Of a DNA stretch of 64,000 nucleotides, positions 21,500 through 34,096 are shown piece by piece. The number at the start of each line of letters is the position of its first letter. The first letter of the stretch is position 1. Source of the stretch: Chalara sp. BL73. Lineage: Eukaryota; Ascomycota; Leotiomycetes; Helotiales. The notes under the pieces were generated by a model. The model did no database searches. It was not told where the DNA came from and saw nothing but the letters and a program-made list of their open reading frames with translations. The translations under genes and the position numbers were made by a program. Location of the stretch: assembly GCA_918026815.1 (NCBI GenBank), contig CAKJVC010000017.1, positions 62,001 through 126,000 of the forward strand, read 5' to 3'.

Positions 21500-23461
21500 G
21501 TAAATGCAAACCGAAAAAATCAAGCATTAGAAATAAATCAAATGCGAAAAATGCGAAAATCGCGGAATTCTATTTTTATAGCTTTTATTCGAAGTACTAG
21601 ACTTCGAACTTTTTTCGCATTCTACACGAACACTTTCCGACTCCAAAAAAAAGCTAAATTACAAACTTCCAAGCTTTTTAAAGTAGTCGACATTTGTTAA
21701 ATTAGCGTTAACGCGCTACACTTCAACATGAAATTTAGTAGCACTGAGTTTTTTCAAACTAGCTTATACGAGATAGACCGGATTATTAAGGAACTAGAAG
21801 CCGCTAAAAATATAAAAACCGAACAGTTGGTTTGCTTCAAACTATTTAGATTATATAATTTGTTTTAAAACGTATTTTTTAAAATAGCTTCGAATACGCT
21901 ACTTTTTTATCGCTTATATAACCACAAAATCCAGTTGGAAGCTTTTTTGCTTAGCCACTTTTTTCCTTTATATCGACAATCCGCTGAAAAGCTGAAAGCG
22001 GTAAAAAAGTACTTGTTAAAGCACCTGAGCAAAAAGTTTATTGCTTATAGCAAAAGCCTTTTCGCGTTTTTTGTTTTATTTGTCAAGAAACTTAACGGCA
22101 GCCTGCGTTTTTGTATCGATTACAAAAAGCTTAATGTTTTAACTCGAAACGATTTTTACTTAATTCTAAGAATTGACGAATTGTTAAGCCGAGTGTCAAA
22201 AGCTAAAATTTTCACAAAGCTCGACATCCGTTAAGCATTTTACAAAATCCGAATAGACTTCGACTTTAAAAAATACACAACATTCAAAACTCGCTACGGA
22301 TTCTACAAGTGCAAAGTGCTACTTTTTGGCTTTACTAATAAACTTACTACGTATCAACAGTACATAAACGACGTTTTAATAAAATATTTAAATAACTTTT
22401 GTATAACATACTTCGATAATATTTTTATTTATTCCGAAGACTTTACTACTTATGTCGAGTACATTAAAAAAGTGTTACAAAAACTTCGTGATACCGGACT
22501 TTAAACCGACATCGCTAAATGCGAGTTTTACGTTACTAAAACTAAGTATTTAAAATACATCTTAACTACTAAAAAACTAGAAGTAAACTTTGATAAAACC
22601 GAGCTTTTACGGAACTAGGCTCGATTTACTACTGTTACAAGTGTGAAATCTTTTCTAGGATTTTGCGGATTCTACCGGCAGTTTATACGCAACTTCGGCT
22701 TGATTGCTAAGCTACTAACAACTATTACACGCTTTACGGAACCGTTTATATAGTCAAAAAAGTGTAACTAAGCGTTCGAAAATTTGCGGAAAAGCTTGCT
22801 AACGGCACAGGCTATTTACTATTTCGACTTCGAACTTTTTACGAAGCTGAAAACGGATTCCTCGAATAGAATTATCGCTAGTGTTATTTTTCAAAAGTAT
22901 GCTTAAAGCCAATAGTACTTTGTCGGCTTTTATTCACACGTTCTAACAAGCTATAAAGTGAATTGAGAAATCCACGACAAAAAGCTATACGCTATTGTAA
23001 AAGCGTTCCGCAAATAGCGTTCCGAGTTTATGTCGGTTCAAAGCCAAGTCAGTGTTTACTCGGACTACAAGTCATTAAAATACTTTATAACTACTAAAGT
23101 TTTTACAGCTAAGCAAGTACGCTAAATAAAGTTCTTTTCTAACTTTAATTTCAAAATTATGTATACGTCAAGCAAAAACAATTTCAAAGCCGATATTTTC
23201 AGCCGAAAAAAACAAAACGTAGCTGCACAGAAAAAAGCTAAAAAAAACAGCCGTTTTAAAGTACTTCTCGGACCCCGTCGCTTGGATTTTTAGATCAATG
23301 CCGAATTAGCCGAACTATACATTTCCGCGATAAACATTTTTTTATTGAACCCCGAAACCCCCCCGAAACCTTTTTTAAACTTTTTAAAGCTAGTAGCCAA
23401 ACTACGACAAACTAACTGTAAGTCATTTTCTGACTTACGAGCTACTTTATTAGAAAGTTAT
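21500..23461 (+). pseudogene. gypsy A protease, RT and RNase H relic
   Basis: RT blocks are visible in 21935-22504, including LRFCIDYKKLN and the catalytic region read as YFDNIFIYS, where the second Asp is Asn. RT connection (SFLGFCGFYRQF) and RNase H (EIHDKKLYAIVKAF, then KFFSNFNFKIMYTSSKNN) follow to 23260. Stops occur at conserved Trp positions. The frame ends where gypsy B begins. Confidence 0.8.
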
Positions 23462-23810
23462 TGTGGTGGGGATTGATTCCTTTTTCTTTGTAATTGTCAC
23501 GTGATGAGTGGTGGTTGCTAGTCATGTGACCTCGGATCGAGGTATGCATATAAGGGATGCTTTCAGTGCTGGGGATCAACAGCAACCAACAATCATCAAT
23601 TATCAACAACAACACTTAGAACGCTATATCAATACAACTGATTCTACTCTTCTATATATTATATCCTATAAGCTATTGACGTTTATCTATTATATAGAGC
23701 TTAGGCTCACCGGTGCTCTCCCTAGTATGCTACAGCCACCGCTATCACGCCTATAAGTTTTGTGCTAAATCCTGTTGCTGTTCTTGCTTTTCAGCATGTT
23801 CCCCGCCACA
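23462..23810 (+). repeat. gypsy B 5' LTR
   Basis: 349 bp, same length as the 3' LTR, 5 differences, all transitions. It has a GCATATAAGG TATA-like box near 23545 and an E-box-like CACGTGA near 23498. Confidence 0.9.
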
Positions 23811-24506
23811 TGTATTTTTGGTGACCTACGCAAGGGATCAGGCACTCTCTGTAGCAACAGCGAAGCCTATAGACGCGATATGCGGTGCGAGAAAGCAGAA
23901 AAGGGAGCACCGGCACACCTCCCCAAGTACGCCTTACTAACGGGCTACTCGATAGGGAGCACTACAGCGATGCTTTTGTAATACAGGGAAGAACGCTACA
24001 GGCTTCTAGAAAGCAGCACAAGGTTAAAAGGCGTCACAACAGCCTACAAGGACCTATTCAGTTAGTGATCTCTGCCAGCAGGCGACTCTTCTGGACGACA
24101 TTCTAAGAATAAAAGCTAGCGTGCAAGCGCTAGAGCCAAGCACCTGAACAGCACTCAGGAAGTGGGAGATCCAGAAGTACCGGAATTCAGTACGGTAATC
24201 AAAGTCAGACAAATAGCAATAAGCCACAAAGCTTCGGCATGAACTAAGCATACGCTAATTTACGGCATAAAGAAGTTCCGTTGAAAAAGTTTCAGCAAAA
24301 AGTTTCACTAAAAAAGCTTTAAACGCTTTAGCAAAACAGTAGCTGCTATTAGAGTTTAAGTAGCTAGCATAAAGCAAATAAGTATAAAAATTACTTTTGT
24401 TGCCGTTGCAAGCTGTTGGATCAAGTATATAGATTGCTTTGATAGCAACGACTAGTTACATTAACTTTTTTTTCTACGTTCGAAAGCTTTTCAACAAAAC
24501 AACTTT

Positions 24507-26300
24507 TTGCTTATTACTACTGCTATAGTACTTATACTATATACAATGTTTTTTGCATCGGCACTAAAGTCCGTATTTACAGTTAAGGAGTTAAAAGAGA
24601 ACAAGCCCGAGGATTTTACTTTAGGCTTATTCTCCGACAAAACACACAAGCACAAAAAGCCTAAAAAGCAATCGGTTGCTTTTACAAGCTTAAGCCGACT
24701 ATATGACCGTGCTTACTTTCAACTTATGCCGGTACCTGGAAAATATAGCAGTCCGTTTTTCAATAGCAAAAAAGTTACTGTATATTTTAAGTTTTTTAAC
24801 AGAAGCTTCAAGAATCATAGAATCCAGGACGACAAAGAAAAGAAAGAAAAAGCGGCAGAGTACGCTTCGGTTTAACTGAAAAAAGAGATTGAACAGTTAG
24901 GCGAATACAGTAATTCAGCTGTGACGTAAAAAGCTTTTCAGCAAAAGCTATTGAAAAAGTACCGGTACAAAAACTCGGAACAGCTTTTATATACTATCGC
25001 ATATCTCGACAAATACGTCAAAAACTTCAAGGCAATCGGTGATCGAAGTCACGTAACATAGAGTCAAATATACTTATACTGCAAAGGATTTAACTAAGCA
25101 GAATTAAAATGCTTAGAAAAAAAAGTTATTACAAACAAAATGCTAACGTTTAAGTTTTTGTATAGACTGCTTTATAAGCTGCGAGCAAAAACTCTCAAAT
25201 ATGCGGCAAAGCCTGGAAAGCTAAGAACGGAAAGCATCAAGCTTTACAAAAAAGTCTATAAGTATATTGAAAACGAATGTGCAGTATTAAAAGAAATAAA
25301 TGATTTAGTACAAGAACAAAGAATAAGAAAACTATTTACAGGGTTTAAAAGCCTAGAAATAAACACTCTTTTTGTGTTTGCAGAAACGCATTCGGCACTT
25401 TCGGCATTTTCGGCTTTTAGAATAAAAAATCGCAAAAAGACTGTTTTGCTTTTTGTTAAAGAAAAATCTCTCGAAAACCGTTCTGTTACAAATAAAAAAA
25501 TCGACAATATTACAGAAAGCTTGGAGCGTTTGCGGATTTTACAGGCTGTTGCGGAACGAGCTTATTAAAAAGCTCGGATAGCTAATCTTAACTATTTTGA
25601 GAAAGATTATGCTAAAGAATATAAAGTCAATTACGAGAAATTCCCAAGAAAAAAGGAATTCAAAGACGACGACACTTGCAAATAGTATAAAAATCACTAG
25701 TCAAATAATATAAGGCCTTAAGAACTTTATAAGTACATGAACCAGTGCTATAACTACAAAAAGTTTATAAGTTTGGGCGTTATTTATAAGTTTGACAAAA
25801 ACTATTATATTTGTTTAAAGCTTTGGAAAGCTGGAAAGACTTCTATACCGGTACAGTTCAGCAACGACTTTCCGCAGAGAAATCAGGTTATAGCGCGGAC
25901 TATTAATACTAAATTCAGCTATATTCCCGAAAATAAAAAGCGAGCTTTAAAAAAAAAAGCTCAGTTCAGGAAAAAAAAAGCTCAAGCTCGAAAAAAAAGC
26001 GTAGTTAACAATATTAAAACCTACGTTTATAAAACTAGAAATATACTGACAAAAACGGAGCTTAATAATGAAATAAGTGTTTGAATGCAAAACTTCATTG
26101 CAAAAAAAGCGGAAATAAAGCCTGTAAAAACAAAGCTATTTACTAGAAAAAGAAAGCGTTAAGCGCTATATAACTTTAAGCCTACGTTACAAAAAAAGCT
26201 TTAAAAGCAAGCGAAACACAGTGTAGTTAAGGCACCGCAGCTAAAAACGGTACGTTTTTAAGAAAGCGCTTCTGAAAACAAGCCTGGAAAGTTAGAAAAA
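24507..26300 (+). pseudogene. gypsy B gag relic
   Basis: Broken ORFs at 24507-24875, 25140-25568 and 25737-26084. The first has a PGKYSSPFF...VTVYFKFFNRSFKNH block of the kind found in fungal gypsy gag. The third begins with a Cys-rich stretch (CYNYKKFISLGVIYKFDKNY) that may be a degraded metal-binding motif. Lys/Ala-rich linker follows. Confidence 0.6.
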
Positions 26301-26306
26301 ACAAGC

Positions 26307-27161
26307 TTGAAACGGAAGCCTACAAAAGCTCAAAAATTGAAGCTTACAGTAGCGAATACGCTGGCTAAGCTTAGCTACAGCCATGAAGGCTCGCTGGCGA
26401 AGCTTATGACCCAAAAGTCGATTCCTAAGGGATTTACTTTAAAAGAACTATTGTTACTAGCAGATCCGGCTTTGCTTTTTAAGCGACGGCTTAAAACCCT
26501 AGAAAAAACCCTGAATAAAGAAATGGAGCATGTACTTATTGAAGAAAGCATAATAGGTCTAAACGAGCTAGTGATTTGCTTTAGCGCTAGCACGGCAATT
26601 AAGCATATACTTGATAAAAGCATAGTCGGCTTAAAAAAGCTGGTTGATTATAGCAAAACTACGGCTAACATTAGTTCTGGCTTAGTAAAGCTATACTCTG
26701 GTTATTCGGAAGTTTATTCCTTTACGCCAAAAGTAGTTATTACACTAGCAGAGCGTTTAAAGCTCGTAAACATTAAAGCTACGCTTAACACAAGCGCCGA
26801 AGTTAGTTTGATAACGCTAAAAGTTGCGACAAAAGTAGACATTCCTATTACCCGAAACGACAATATAGCTCTAAAAACTATTACAGGAAGTACGTCGAAA
26901 TTTGTAAAGTTTGTAAACAATTTGCCGGTTACTATTAGCAATGCAGCTATAAAGACTCGATTTTATATTATAAATTTTCTTAGTTTTAAGCTGATTTTAG
27001 GTTTTTTATTTATACGCAAAGCCAGAGTAGTATTCCGCTATTTTAGTGACTTTTTTAACAGTTCTGTTTTTGCTTCTTTTCGAGACCCAAAAACTGGTTA
27101 CATTACGACAGTTAAAACAAATACCGAAACGAAATCCGTAAAGAACGCAGTAATGCATTAA
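26307..27161 (+). pseudogene. gypsy B retropepsin relic
   Basis: An unusually long open stretch (284 codons). The second half is an aspartic protease of retroelement type: the active-site loop is read NTSAEVS where the family has D-T/S-G-A, and a conserved FKLILGFLFIRKA block follows. The Asp-to-Asn and Gly-to-Ser changes are G-to-A transitions, as RIP gives. The protease should be inactive. Confidence 0.7.
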
Positions 27162-27899
27162 GCTTAAAACACAATCGGGATAATCGAGTTTAATAGTAAT
27201 AACAGATATACAACAAATTCGGAAAACTAGCAACATCCGTAGCTAACTGCGTAGCTATAAATAGCTTTTGTACAACAAACGCAAAGATGTTTTAGAGAAG
27301 CTTTTAGCTTGTTTCAATACTTAAAGAACTTGAAAGCAAGTTTTACTTTTTTAAAAAGAAAAACGAGCTTGTAAGTAACTTATAAAACACAAACACTCAT
27401 TTAGTTTTAGATTTTGTAGAAACAGATTTTAACTTTAATTGCACACTTTTTTTTTATAGAAGAAAAACAACGCGGTATTTTAGCGTAAATACAGTATACA
27501 AAACCAAAGACAAAAAAATCCGTCCGGTAAACAAAGCTAACGGAGTAAGCAATGCTCCGGAAAGCAAAAGTGACTAGTATAAAAAGTTTAAAGCAAAAAA
27601 CGTTTTTCAAAAGCAAATTGGAATATATTAAAAACATATTATTCCCAGGTTCTCGGAAATCTTTAAAAAGTCAAGACTTACGCCTGAAAAGCTAAAAGAC
27701 TTAAATATTGAGAATATGCTACAGCTTGCGGAAAGGAAGTTTTTGGAAAAAGTTTTAATCAACAGAAAAAAAGTCTTTGCGTTCGACTAGACTGAATGCG
27801 AACGATTTCATAAAAACGTATTACTTTTTATTGTGATCAAAACAATAAAACACACAGTATAGCAAGCAGCGAATTTCTTTATTTTAAAAGCATTAAAAC

Positions 27900-29590
27900 T
27901 TTTAGTAGTAAAAATGTTTAAAGAAAAACTAGATCGCGATGTGCTAAAGTACTGTAATAGGCTATATCGGAACTTATGGTTTTTAGTTGCTAAAAAAAAG
28001 CCCGGTGATTACAGGCTGATTAATTCAGCAACGTTTATAAATGCCGTTACGCTAAAAGACGCGAATTTACTTTTTTCTGTAAACGAATTTGCTAATAAGT
28101 TTGCAGGATGCTATATTGCAAGCTTAGTTGATTTATACTCCGAATATAATCAAATAACGTTGCACTTTATTTGCAGAAATATAACGGCATTTTTTACACT
28201 ACTCGGATTGCTGAAATACACAACATTACTTCAAAACGCTACAAATTCGGTTGCGGAATGCGTAAAGATTATAATGCTTGTTTTAGCAGCAATCTGCCTT
28301 GAAATAGCTGTGTTATTTCTAAACGACATAAGTGTTAAAAGACTCTATACGGACTATAACGGAAAAGAAGCGTTGCCCGGAATACGACAGTACATTTTTA
28401 AGTATATTCAGAACTTCGACAAAACGCTAGAACGCATTAAGCGTGCAGGTAGCTTTATAAGCTCTAAGTTTCAATTCTGCAAAGACGGGCTAAACATTGT
28501 AGGCTTCGTGTGCAACTTAAAAAGCAAAGAACTTTTTGCGAACAAAGTCGTTAAAATCATAAACTGGAAAACACTTAAAAACGTTATAAAAGCCAAAGCT
28601 TTTATAAGCTTGTGTATGTATTTCCGGATTTAAGTAAAAGATTTCGGCATTATTGCGGCACTTATTTACGACCTGATAAAAAAGAGTGTTGCATAGCATT
28701 AGGATTTTAACGTCCAAAGAATAGCTATAAAAACGCTACAAAACGCTATAGTTATAGCGCCGGTACTTATTCGGATCGATTATAGGCCGAATGCCGGAGA
28801 AATTGTTGTAGAAGTAAATGCTAGCTTAGATGGCTATAGCGGATATTTAGGCCAAAAAGACTTTGTTTCGGGCGGAGTCAAACTTGCTAAGTACGAAAGT
28901 AGAACTTGGTCAAAAGCCGAACGCAACTACAACGCTACAAAAAAAGAATGCAGAAGTGTTTTTAAGATTTTAAAAAAATTGCAAGTTTAGATTATTGCTA
29001 TTTATTTTGTTTTGAAAACAAATACGAATATGCTTGTAGCACAGTTAAATAAAGCTGCTACAAATCACTTAAAAGCTTTGATTACTCGGTGGCTTGCTTA
29101 AATACGACTATTTAATTTTGAAGTTCGGCATGTGCCCGGAAAGCAGCATACAACCGCTAATGCGCTGTCAAAAAAGCTTCAACACTTTGAAAATACTAAT
29201 TCAGAAAACGAAAATATTGATAATTGGATACTAGCGGAACTAGAAGCGTATAAAATATGCTTTGTAAAAGCCGAACAGGTTACTAACACTAAGCAAAATA
29301 CTAGTTCCGAGCTTAAAACAGATCCCGAGTTACGGAATAAGAAAGCAATACTTCAAAAAATGAAAAACAAAGTAGCTTTTTTACGCAACGAAAAAAAAAT
29401 CGGAATAAAATCTAGTTCGGAAAAACCCGAGTACAAAACACTTATTTCCAGTTTTAAGTACAGTAAAAAATCTATTCAAATAGCACGGTATTTGACAACG
29501 CTTAAAAAGCTTAAGAACATAAGTGTTCCGGAATTCCGCAAATTCAAGAAAAAAGCACTGAAATATAGCGTTTACAGGCGAAAATTGTAG
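27900..29590 (+). pseudogene. gypsy B RT and RNase H relic
   Basis: RT blocks AKKKPGDYRLINSATFIN, YIASLVDLYSEYNQI, LQNATNSVAECVK and the catalytic region read FLNDISV (first Asp changed to Asn). RNase H follows from about 28780 (VEVNASLDGYSGYLGQ, then ERNYNATKKECRSVFKIL) to RHVPGKQHTTANALSK near 29160. A stop replaces a usual aromatic just after 28980. This is a pol type distinct from gypsy A. Confidence 0.8.
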
Positions 29591-30900
29591 CGTTTGCCTA
29601 CGAAAAGCATGCTTATTAAGCTCGTAGTTGACAGCAAACGAATCCGAGACAAGATTCTTCGCGACGTGCACTATCAAAGCGGCTATAAAAGCAAAGAAAG
29701 TACTTACTATAAGATTTCTCAACGATATTTTTAGCATAGTTGCTACAACGATGTAAAAGGTCACGTTAAAACTTGTAAGAAATGCCAGTTCAAAGCTAAC
29801 GGAAAAAAAGAGAAAGCTATGTATTCTACAGCGTCGAACAAGCTAATGGAAAAATAAGCAGTTGATATTACGTTTATGCCGGCTTAAAAAAGAAAGAAGT
29901 ATTTAGTTGTAGCTAGAAATAATATAAGTAGTTAGCCTGAAGCGAAAGCTATTGCGGACAAGAAAGCATCTACGGTTGCTAAGTTTATTTAGAAAAACGT
30001 TATTTGCCGCTATAGCATTTTCGGAAAAATAGTAGTAAATAGCGGAGGAGAATTCAAAAAAAAAGTGCTTGAATTGTTTTCGAAATGAAAAGTAAATAGA
30101 ATTCAGGTTTCCGCATATTATGCAGCAGCAAACGGAATGATCGAGCGTAGCCACAAATTCTTGAAAAACGCTTTATTTAAGTTGAAAAAAAGCTGAGTAA
30201 ACAATTTAGCCGCTGTTTTATTTGCGGAACGCACTACGGTTTACGGGCTTACAGGATATACACCGTTTTATATAGTTTATAAGCGAGAGCTTATTCTGCT
30301 TATAGAATTACGATTTTTTACTTGAAAGACTTTTTTTACAGAAAAGATTACAGACCGAACTAAGCTTATTAAGCTAAAAGCGAGGCAATTCCAAATAAAG
30401 CAAAAAGATATTAAAAAAACTATGCACAAAAAGACTCGTCGACGGCAAGAAAGAAAAGAAGCTTTTGATGCCAGACATAAGATTAAAGCTAAGCCGTTGG
30501 CAAAAAGTGATATTATGCTTCGCCATGACTTTGTCAAAGAAATCGACATGTTTTCAGATAAAAAGCTTGACTTTAGGTAGTTAGAGCTATATTAAATACT
30601 CAGCGCTAACAATGAAAAAGAGTACTACAAGCTAAAAAAGCTTGGGCCTAATAAAGCAACGCTGAAAAGAACTTTTTCGGGAAATAGGCTGAAGCTGTTT
30701 TTCAAAAAAAAAAGCTATTTCTATTCGCCAGACGATAACATGACAAATAGCGCTTTAAGCTTTAAGCCTGAAAAGCCTGGAAATATTGAAGAACGAAAAA
30801 AGCGGCAGTTCGTCGTTCGCTTACTTTATATAACGGATGCGCAGAAGAGCTTATATGCTCGAGTAAAAAACTCTGAACACTCAGACTATTGAAGCTTCAA
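29590..30900 (+). pseudogene. gypsy B integrase relic
   Basis: Zinc-binding part HVKTCKKCQFKAN (about 29762), first catalytic Asp in AVDITFMP, second expected Asp read as Asn in VVNSGGEF (about 30035), and the third acidic residue in ANGMIERSHK (about 30130). Several stops intervene. It is followed by a Lys-rich C-terminal stretch to about 30890. Confidence 0.75.
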
Positions 30901-33747
30901 TACGCTACTAGCCTAAAAGCTTTTTTATCGTAAGAAGAAAGTTTTAGCCGGCACTACAACAGGTCCTAAACCGGGTCGCCGACAGTAGTTGTCACCAGCT
31001 ACTACACGTTCTACTTACTAGCTTAGCAACGATCTTTTCGACAGTGCTTTTATTTTTGCTTTTCGTGGGCCAGGACGCGCACAATTCAGCACCCCGTTAC
31101 ATAAGTAAAAGTTGTAGTTGTGGCCTAGACACCTATAAGTGCAGGGAAGAAAAGCTTCAGTAACCATCGCACCGGCAAGCGGAACGCACTCTAGAAGCCC
31201 ACGGAAATAGTAAAAGGAACAGCAAGCTATCCTTAGATTGGCCAATCAAGTCAAACAGCCTCTAAAGCCGCATATGCCCCAAAACCACAAAAAGCTCTAT
31301 AAAAAAGCCCCCAAAGCCACAGTGGAAAGGATCAGGGCGGCCAGGGAAATAAAAAGATCCCCAGCTACCCCGAAAAGAAAAACAAAAAATTATTAGAAAA
31401 AGCCTAAACGAAGTGCAGCTTTTTAGCAAACTCCTTAAAGCCTGAAGAAAGAACGCTAGAGCAGCTACTTCCAGCACTCAACTTGACCCCAAGCCCGTAG
31501 AGGTTGATAGCCTAAAAGAAACCTCAAGCTTTAGAACAACCCTACAGGCTTCCAGCAAGCCTGATATGCCCCAATAACCCGAAAATGCCCTTATAGCTCA
31601 CGATCCGGGTCCAGATTCAGCAGTTCCAGTAGGTCCAGTTCTAGTAGGTCCAGTTCCAGTTCTAGTTCAGAGAAGCTTATTTCGATTTTAAGGGTTCCTA
31701 TTTTGTAACGCTATTAGCTAAAAGAAAACGACAAAAGGATTCGATAGCGCTCGGGGATACTTAGCCACAACAAGCCTGAACCGGACTTAGCTTGTTGCTT
31801 TCCGGAAATAGAATCAAGAATCCACGGACGGGCAATTCCGAGTACCAACAAGCAAACGATGCACAAGGTGCAAAAGCCTGGAATTCAACTTTGCTGTAGT
31901 AAAAGAACACAGCACATTAAACACCTTAAAGCTCGCTCAAGATGGAACACACCAAGCAAGCTCTCCAGTAGTAGATCTCCGCCCTCGCCGCCAAGAGCAA
32001 CCGAAGCTCAACAGACAAGGTAGGCTACGGGTAGGAGATCTTATCAACTAAGGGACAATTGCGCGACGTTTGAGCCGAACAACTTCAACACCGCTATCAA
32101 TAACAACGCGTTGGACGGTTTCGAGTGAGGTTCCTTTATAGTCAATCAGTAAAGATACAAGTAGAGGATCGCCGTATTAAAGGAACAAATAGCTCAACGA
32201 AGAAATACGATAGAAATAGCAAGCACTGCTCTTCGAGGATTGAGACTTATGCTAGCAGTGCTTCCCGACCCGAAAGAACAGCGAAGAAACCCGAAAACTG
32301 CACAGTAACTGTATTCGGAAAAAAGAAAGTCAGTACAGGCGGAAGCGTGCACGTTCTTAAAGCCAACCGGTACAGTTTAATCGCAGGTAGTCGCGCTGGG
32401 ATCAGATCCGACAGGTCTTTTCAGGCTTACGCTTTTGACGCTATGACTTGCAGTGCTATAGCGACGTCAGAACTATAATAATGTTGAACTGTAAAGACTT
32501 GTTACTTTGTTGCTTTGCTTCATTTCTGAATAACATCTTAATTCGGAGCATAGTTCGAGAGTGAAGAAAGAATGACTGTATTTGTTATTCTGCCTGAGCT
32601 TTGACCTTGTTCCTAATTGTATGGTTGTTGAGGTTGAAAAGAAGCTATAAGTAACAATTAGCAATAAGGATCATGAAAAGCGATCCGATTTACTTATAGC
32701 TTTGCTGGTACTTCAGCTTTGCTCCATTTACCACGACTTGAAGGCACTACAGCGACGTTAAGAGTGTGACGTCGATAGATACAAAAGCCGCTTACCTTAA
32801 TACTACACTTTGATACTTCATTATAGGATCCGGAAAATTGTTCGAAAAGGAGAGAGGCATGACCGTTTGTTGTCCTGCTCGAGCCTTGACCTTGTTCTTA
32901 ATTGTATGGCTGTTAAAGGTAGTTGAGGAGCTACAGACAACAGTTAGCGATAAGGATTGAGAAGAGGGATCTGGCATACTTATAGTTTCTGCGTTACAGG
33001 CTCGCTGGCGCAGCCTTGCTGGCGCTTCACTTTATTCCTAATTGTGTGGTCGCGAAGTTCACTTTGCTCGGAAAAGGAACGACTTAGCTCTGATTTGTAT
33101 CGACAGCAAGCATGAAGTAGAGAATTAAGTGTGAAGTGGAGAATTGAGTGTGAAGAAGAGAAAGGATTGTAAAAGGGTTGTGAGTCAAAGGTGAAGGCAA
33201 AAACCGATCAGGAAATCGACCTGCGCAACGACAACGTATTGAAAGCGTTGCAATAAGGAAATACTTTTCAATTCTTTTATACTAATAGCTTATTTGATTC
33301 AATTGTATGCTCGATACAGTCGAGTATAAAAGGATCAAATGAGGGGTTGTATAAGGAGCTCGAATGAGAGGTAGTTGTGAAAGGAAGTCTATCAGAAAAT
33401 GAACAGTTAGCAATTGATTCTCGCAAAAAATCAGGCAGCTGAATATCATACAAATAATAGATTAAATTCTTATAATATTGCTCGAGGAAAATTATGATCA
33501 TTAAAGATCGAGTTGTTGTTGTTGTTGTAGAGTTGTAGGTTGGAGAAGGATGAAGAGAGGTGATATAGTGGGGTCGATATTTTATCGCTGGCCAGGCAAG
33601 TTGATATTCACTCTCGAGGGTAGAAGGTGAATCACGTGATGCGACGACAATTCATGAGGCAATATCAGAGGAAGGAAGCTCGATCAACTGAACGCAAACC
33701 TCTACTGACTAGTGCTCGAGGCGAGCACGTATGAGAGAGGGGACAGA
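30900..33747 (+). repeat. gypsy B 3' internal region, no recognised domain
   Basis: Composition returns to normal and stops are no longer enriched at TAG. It contains a short tandem run of CCAGT(A/T)GGT/TCTAG-like units (31620-31670) and a roughly 130 bp direct repeat present about twice (32566-32703 and 32845-32985), both copies with a TTGACCTTGTTC(C/T)TAATTGTATGG core and a weaker third trace at 33027-33050. No gene is recognised; an ORF at 32125-32478 encodes a basic 117-residue product of unknown value. Confidence 0.5.
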
Positions 33748-34096
33748 TGTGGTGGGGATTGATTCCTTTTTCTTTGTAATTGTCACGTGATGAGTGGTGG
33801 TTGCTAGTCATGTGACCTCGGATCGAGGTATGCATATAAAGGATGCTTTCAGTGCTAGGGATCAACAGCAACCAACAATCATCAATTATCAACAACAACA
33901 CTTAGAACGCTATATCAATACAACTGATTCTACTCTTCTATATATTATATCCTATAAGCTATTGACGTTTATCTATTATATAGAGCTTAGGCTCACCGGT
34001 GCTCTCCCCAGTATGCTACAGCCACCGCTATCACGCCTATAAGTTTTGTGCTAGATCCTGTTGCTGTTCTTGCTCTTCAGCATGTTCCCCGCCACA
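33748..34096 (+). repeat. gypsy B 3' LTR
   Basis: 349 bp, 98.6 percent identical to the 5' LTR by direct comparison (5 transitions). Preceded by the polypurine tract. Confidence 0.9.

Larger units (their letters stand above)
23462..34096 (+). mobile_element. gypsy B: second Ty3/gypsy-type retrotransposon inside gypsy A
   Basis: Two 349 bp LTRs (23462-23810 and 33748-34096) start TGTGGTGGGG and end GCCACA, with a TTAT duplication (23458-23461 and 34097-34100). A polypurine tract (GAGAGAGGGG) precedes the 3' LTR and a TGGTGACC-type possible primer site follows the 5' LTR. The interior has gag, retropepsin, RT, RNase H and integrase relics, then 2.8 kb without recognised domains. It inserted between the RNase H and integrase regions of gypsy A pol. 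Confidence 0.9.

Noticed and set aside
31600..33060. CRISPR-like or regulated repeat array in gypsy B
   Set aside because: Repeats are few, diverged and without unique spacers, and this is a eukaryote.
23508..34042. Two identical 82-codon ORFs starting MVVASHVTSDRG
   Set aside because: They are the same stretch of the two gypsy B LTRs, not genes.
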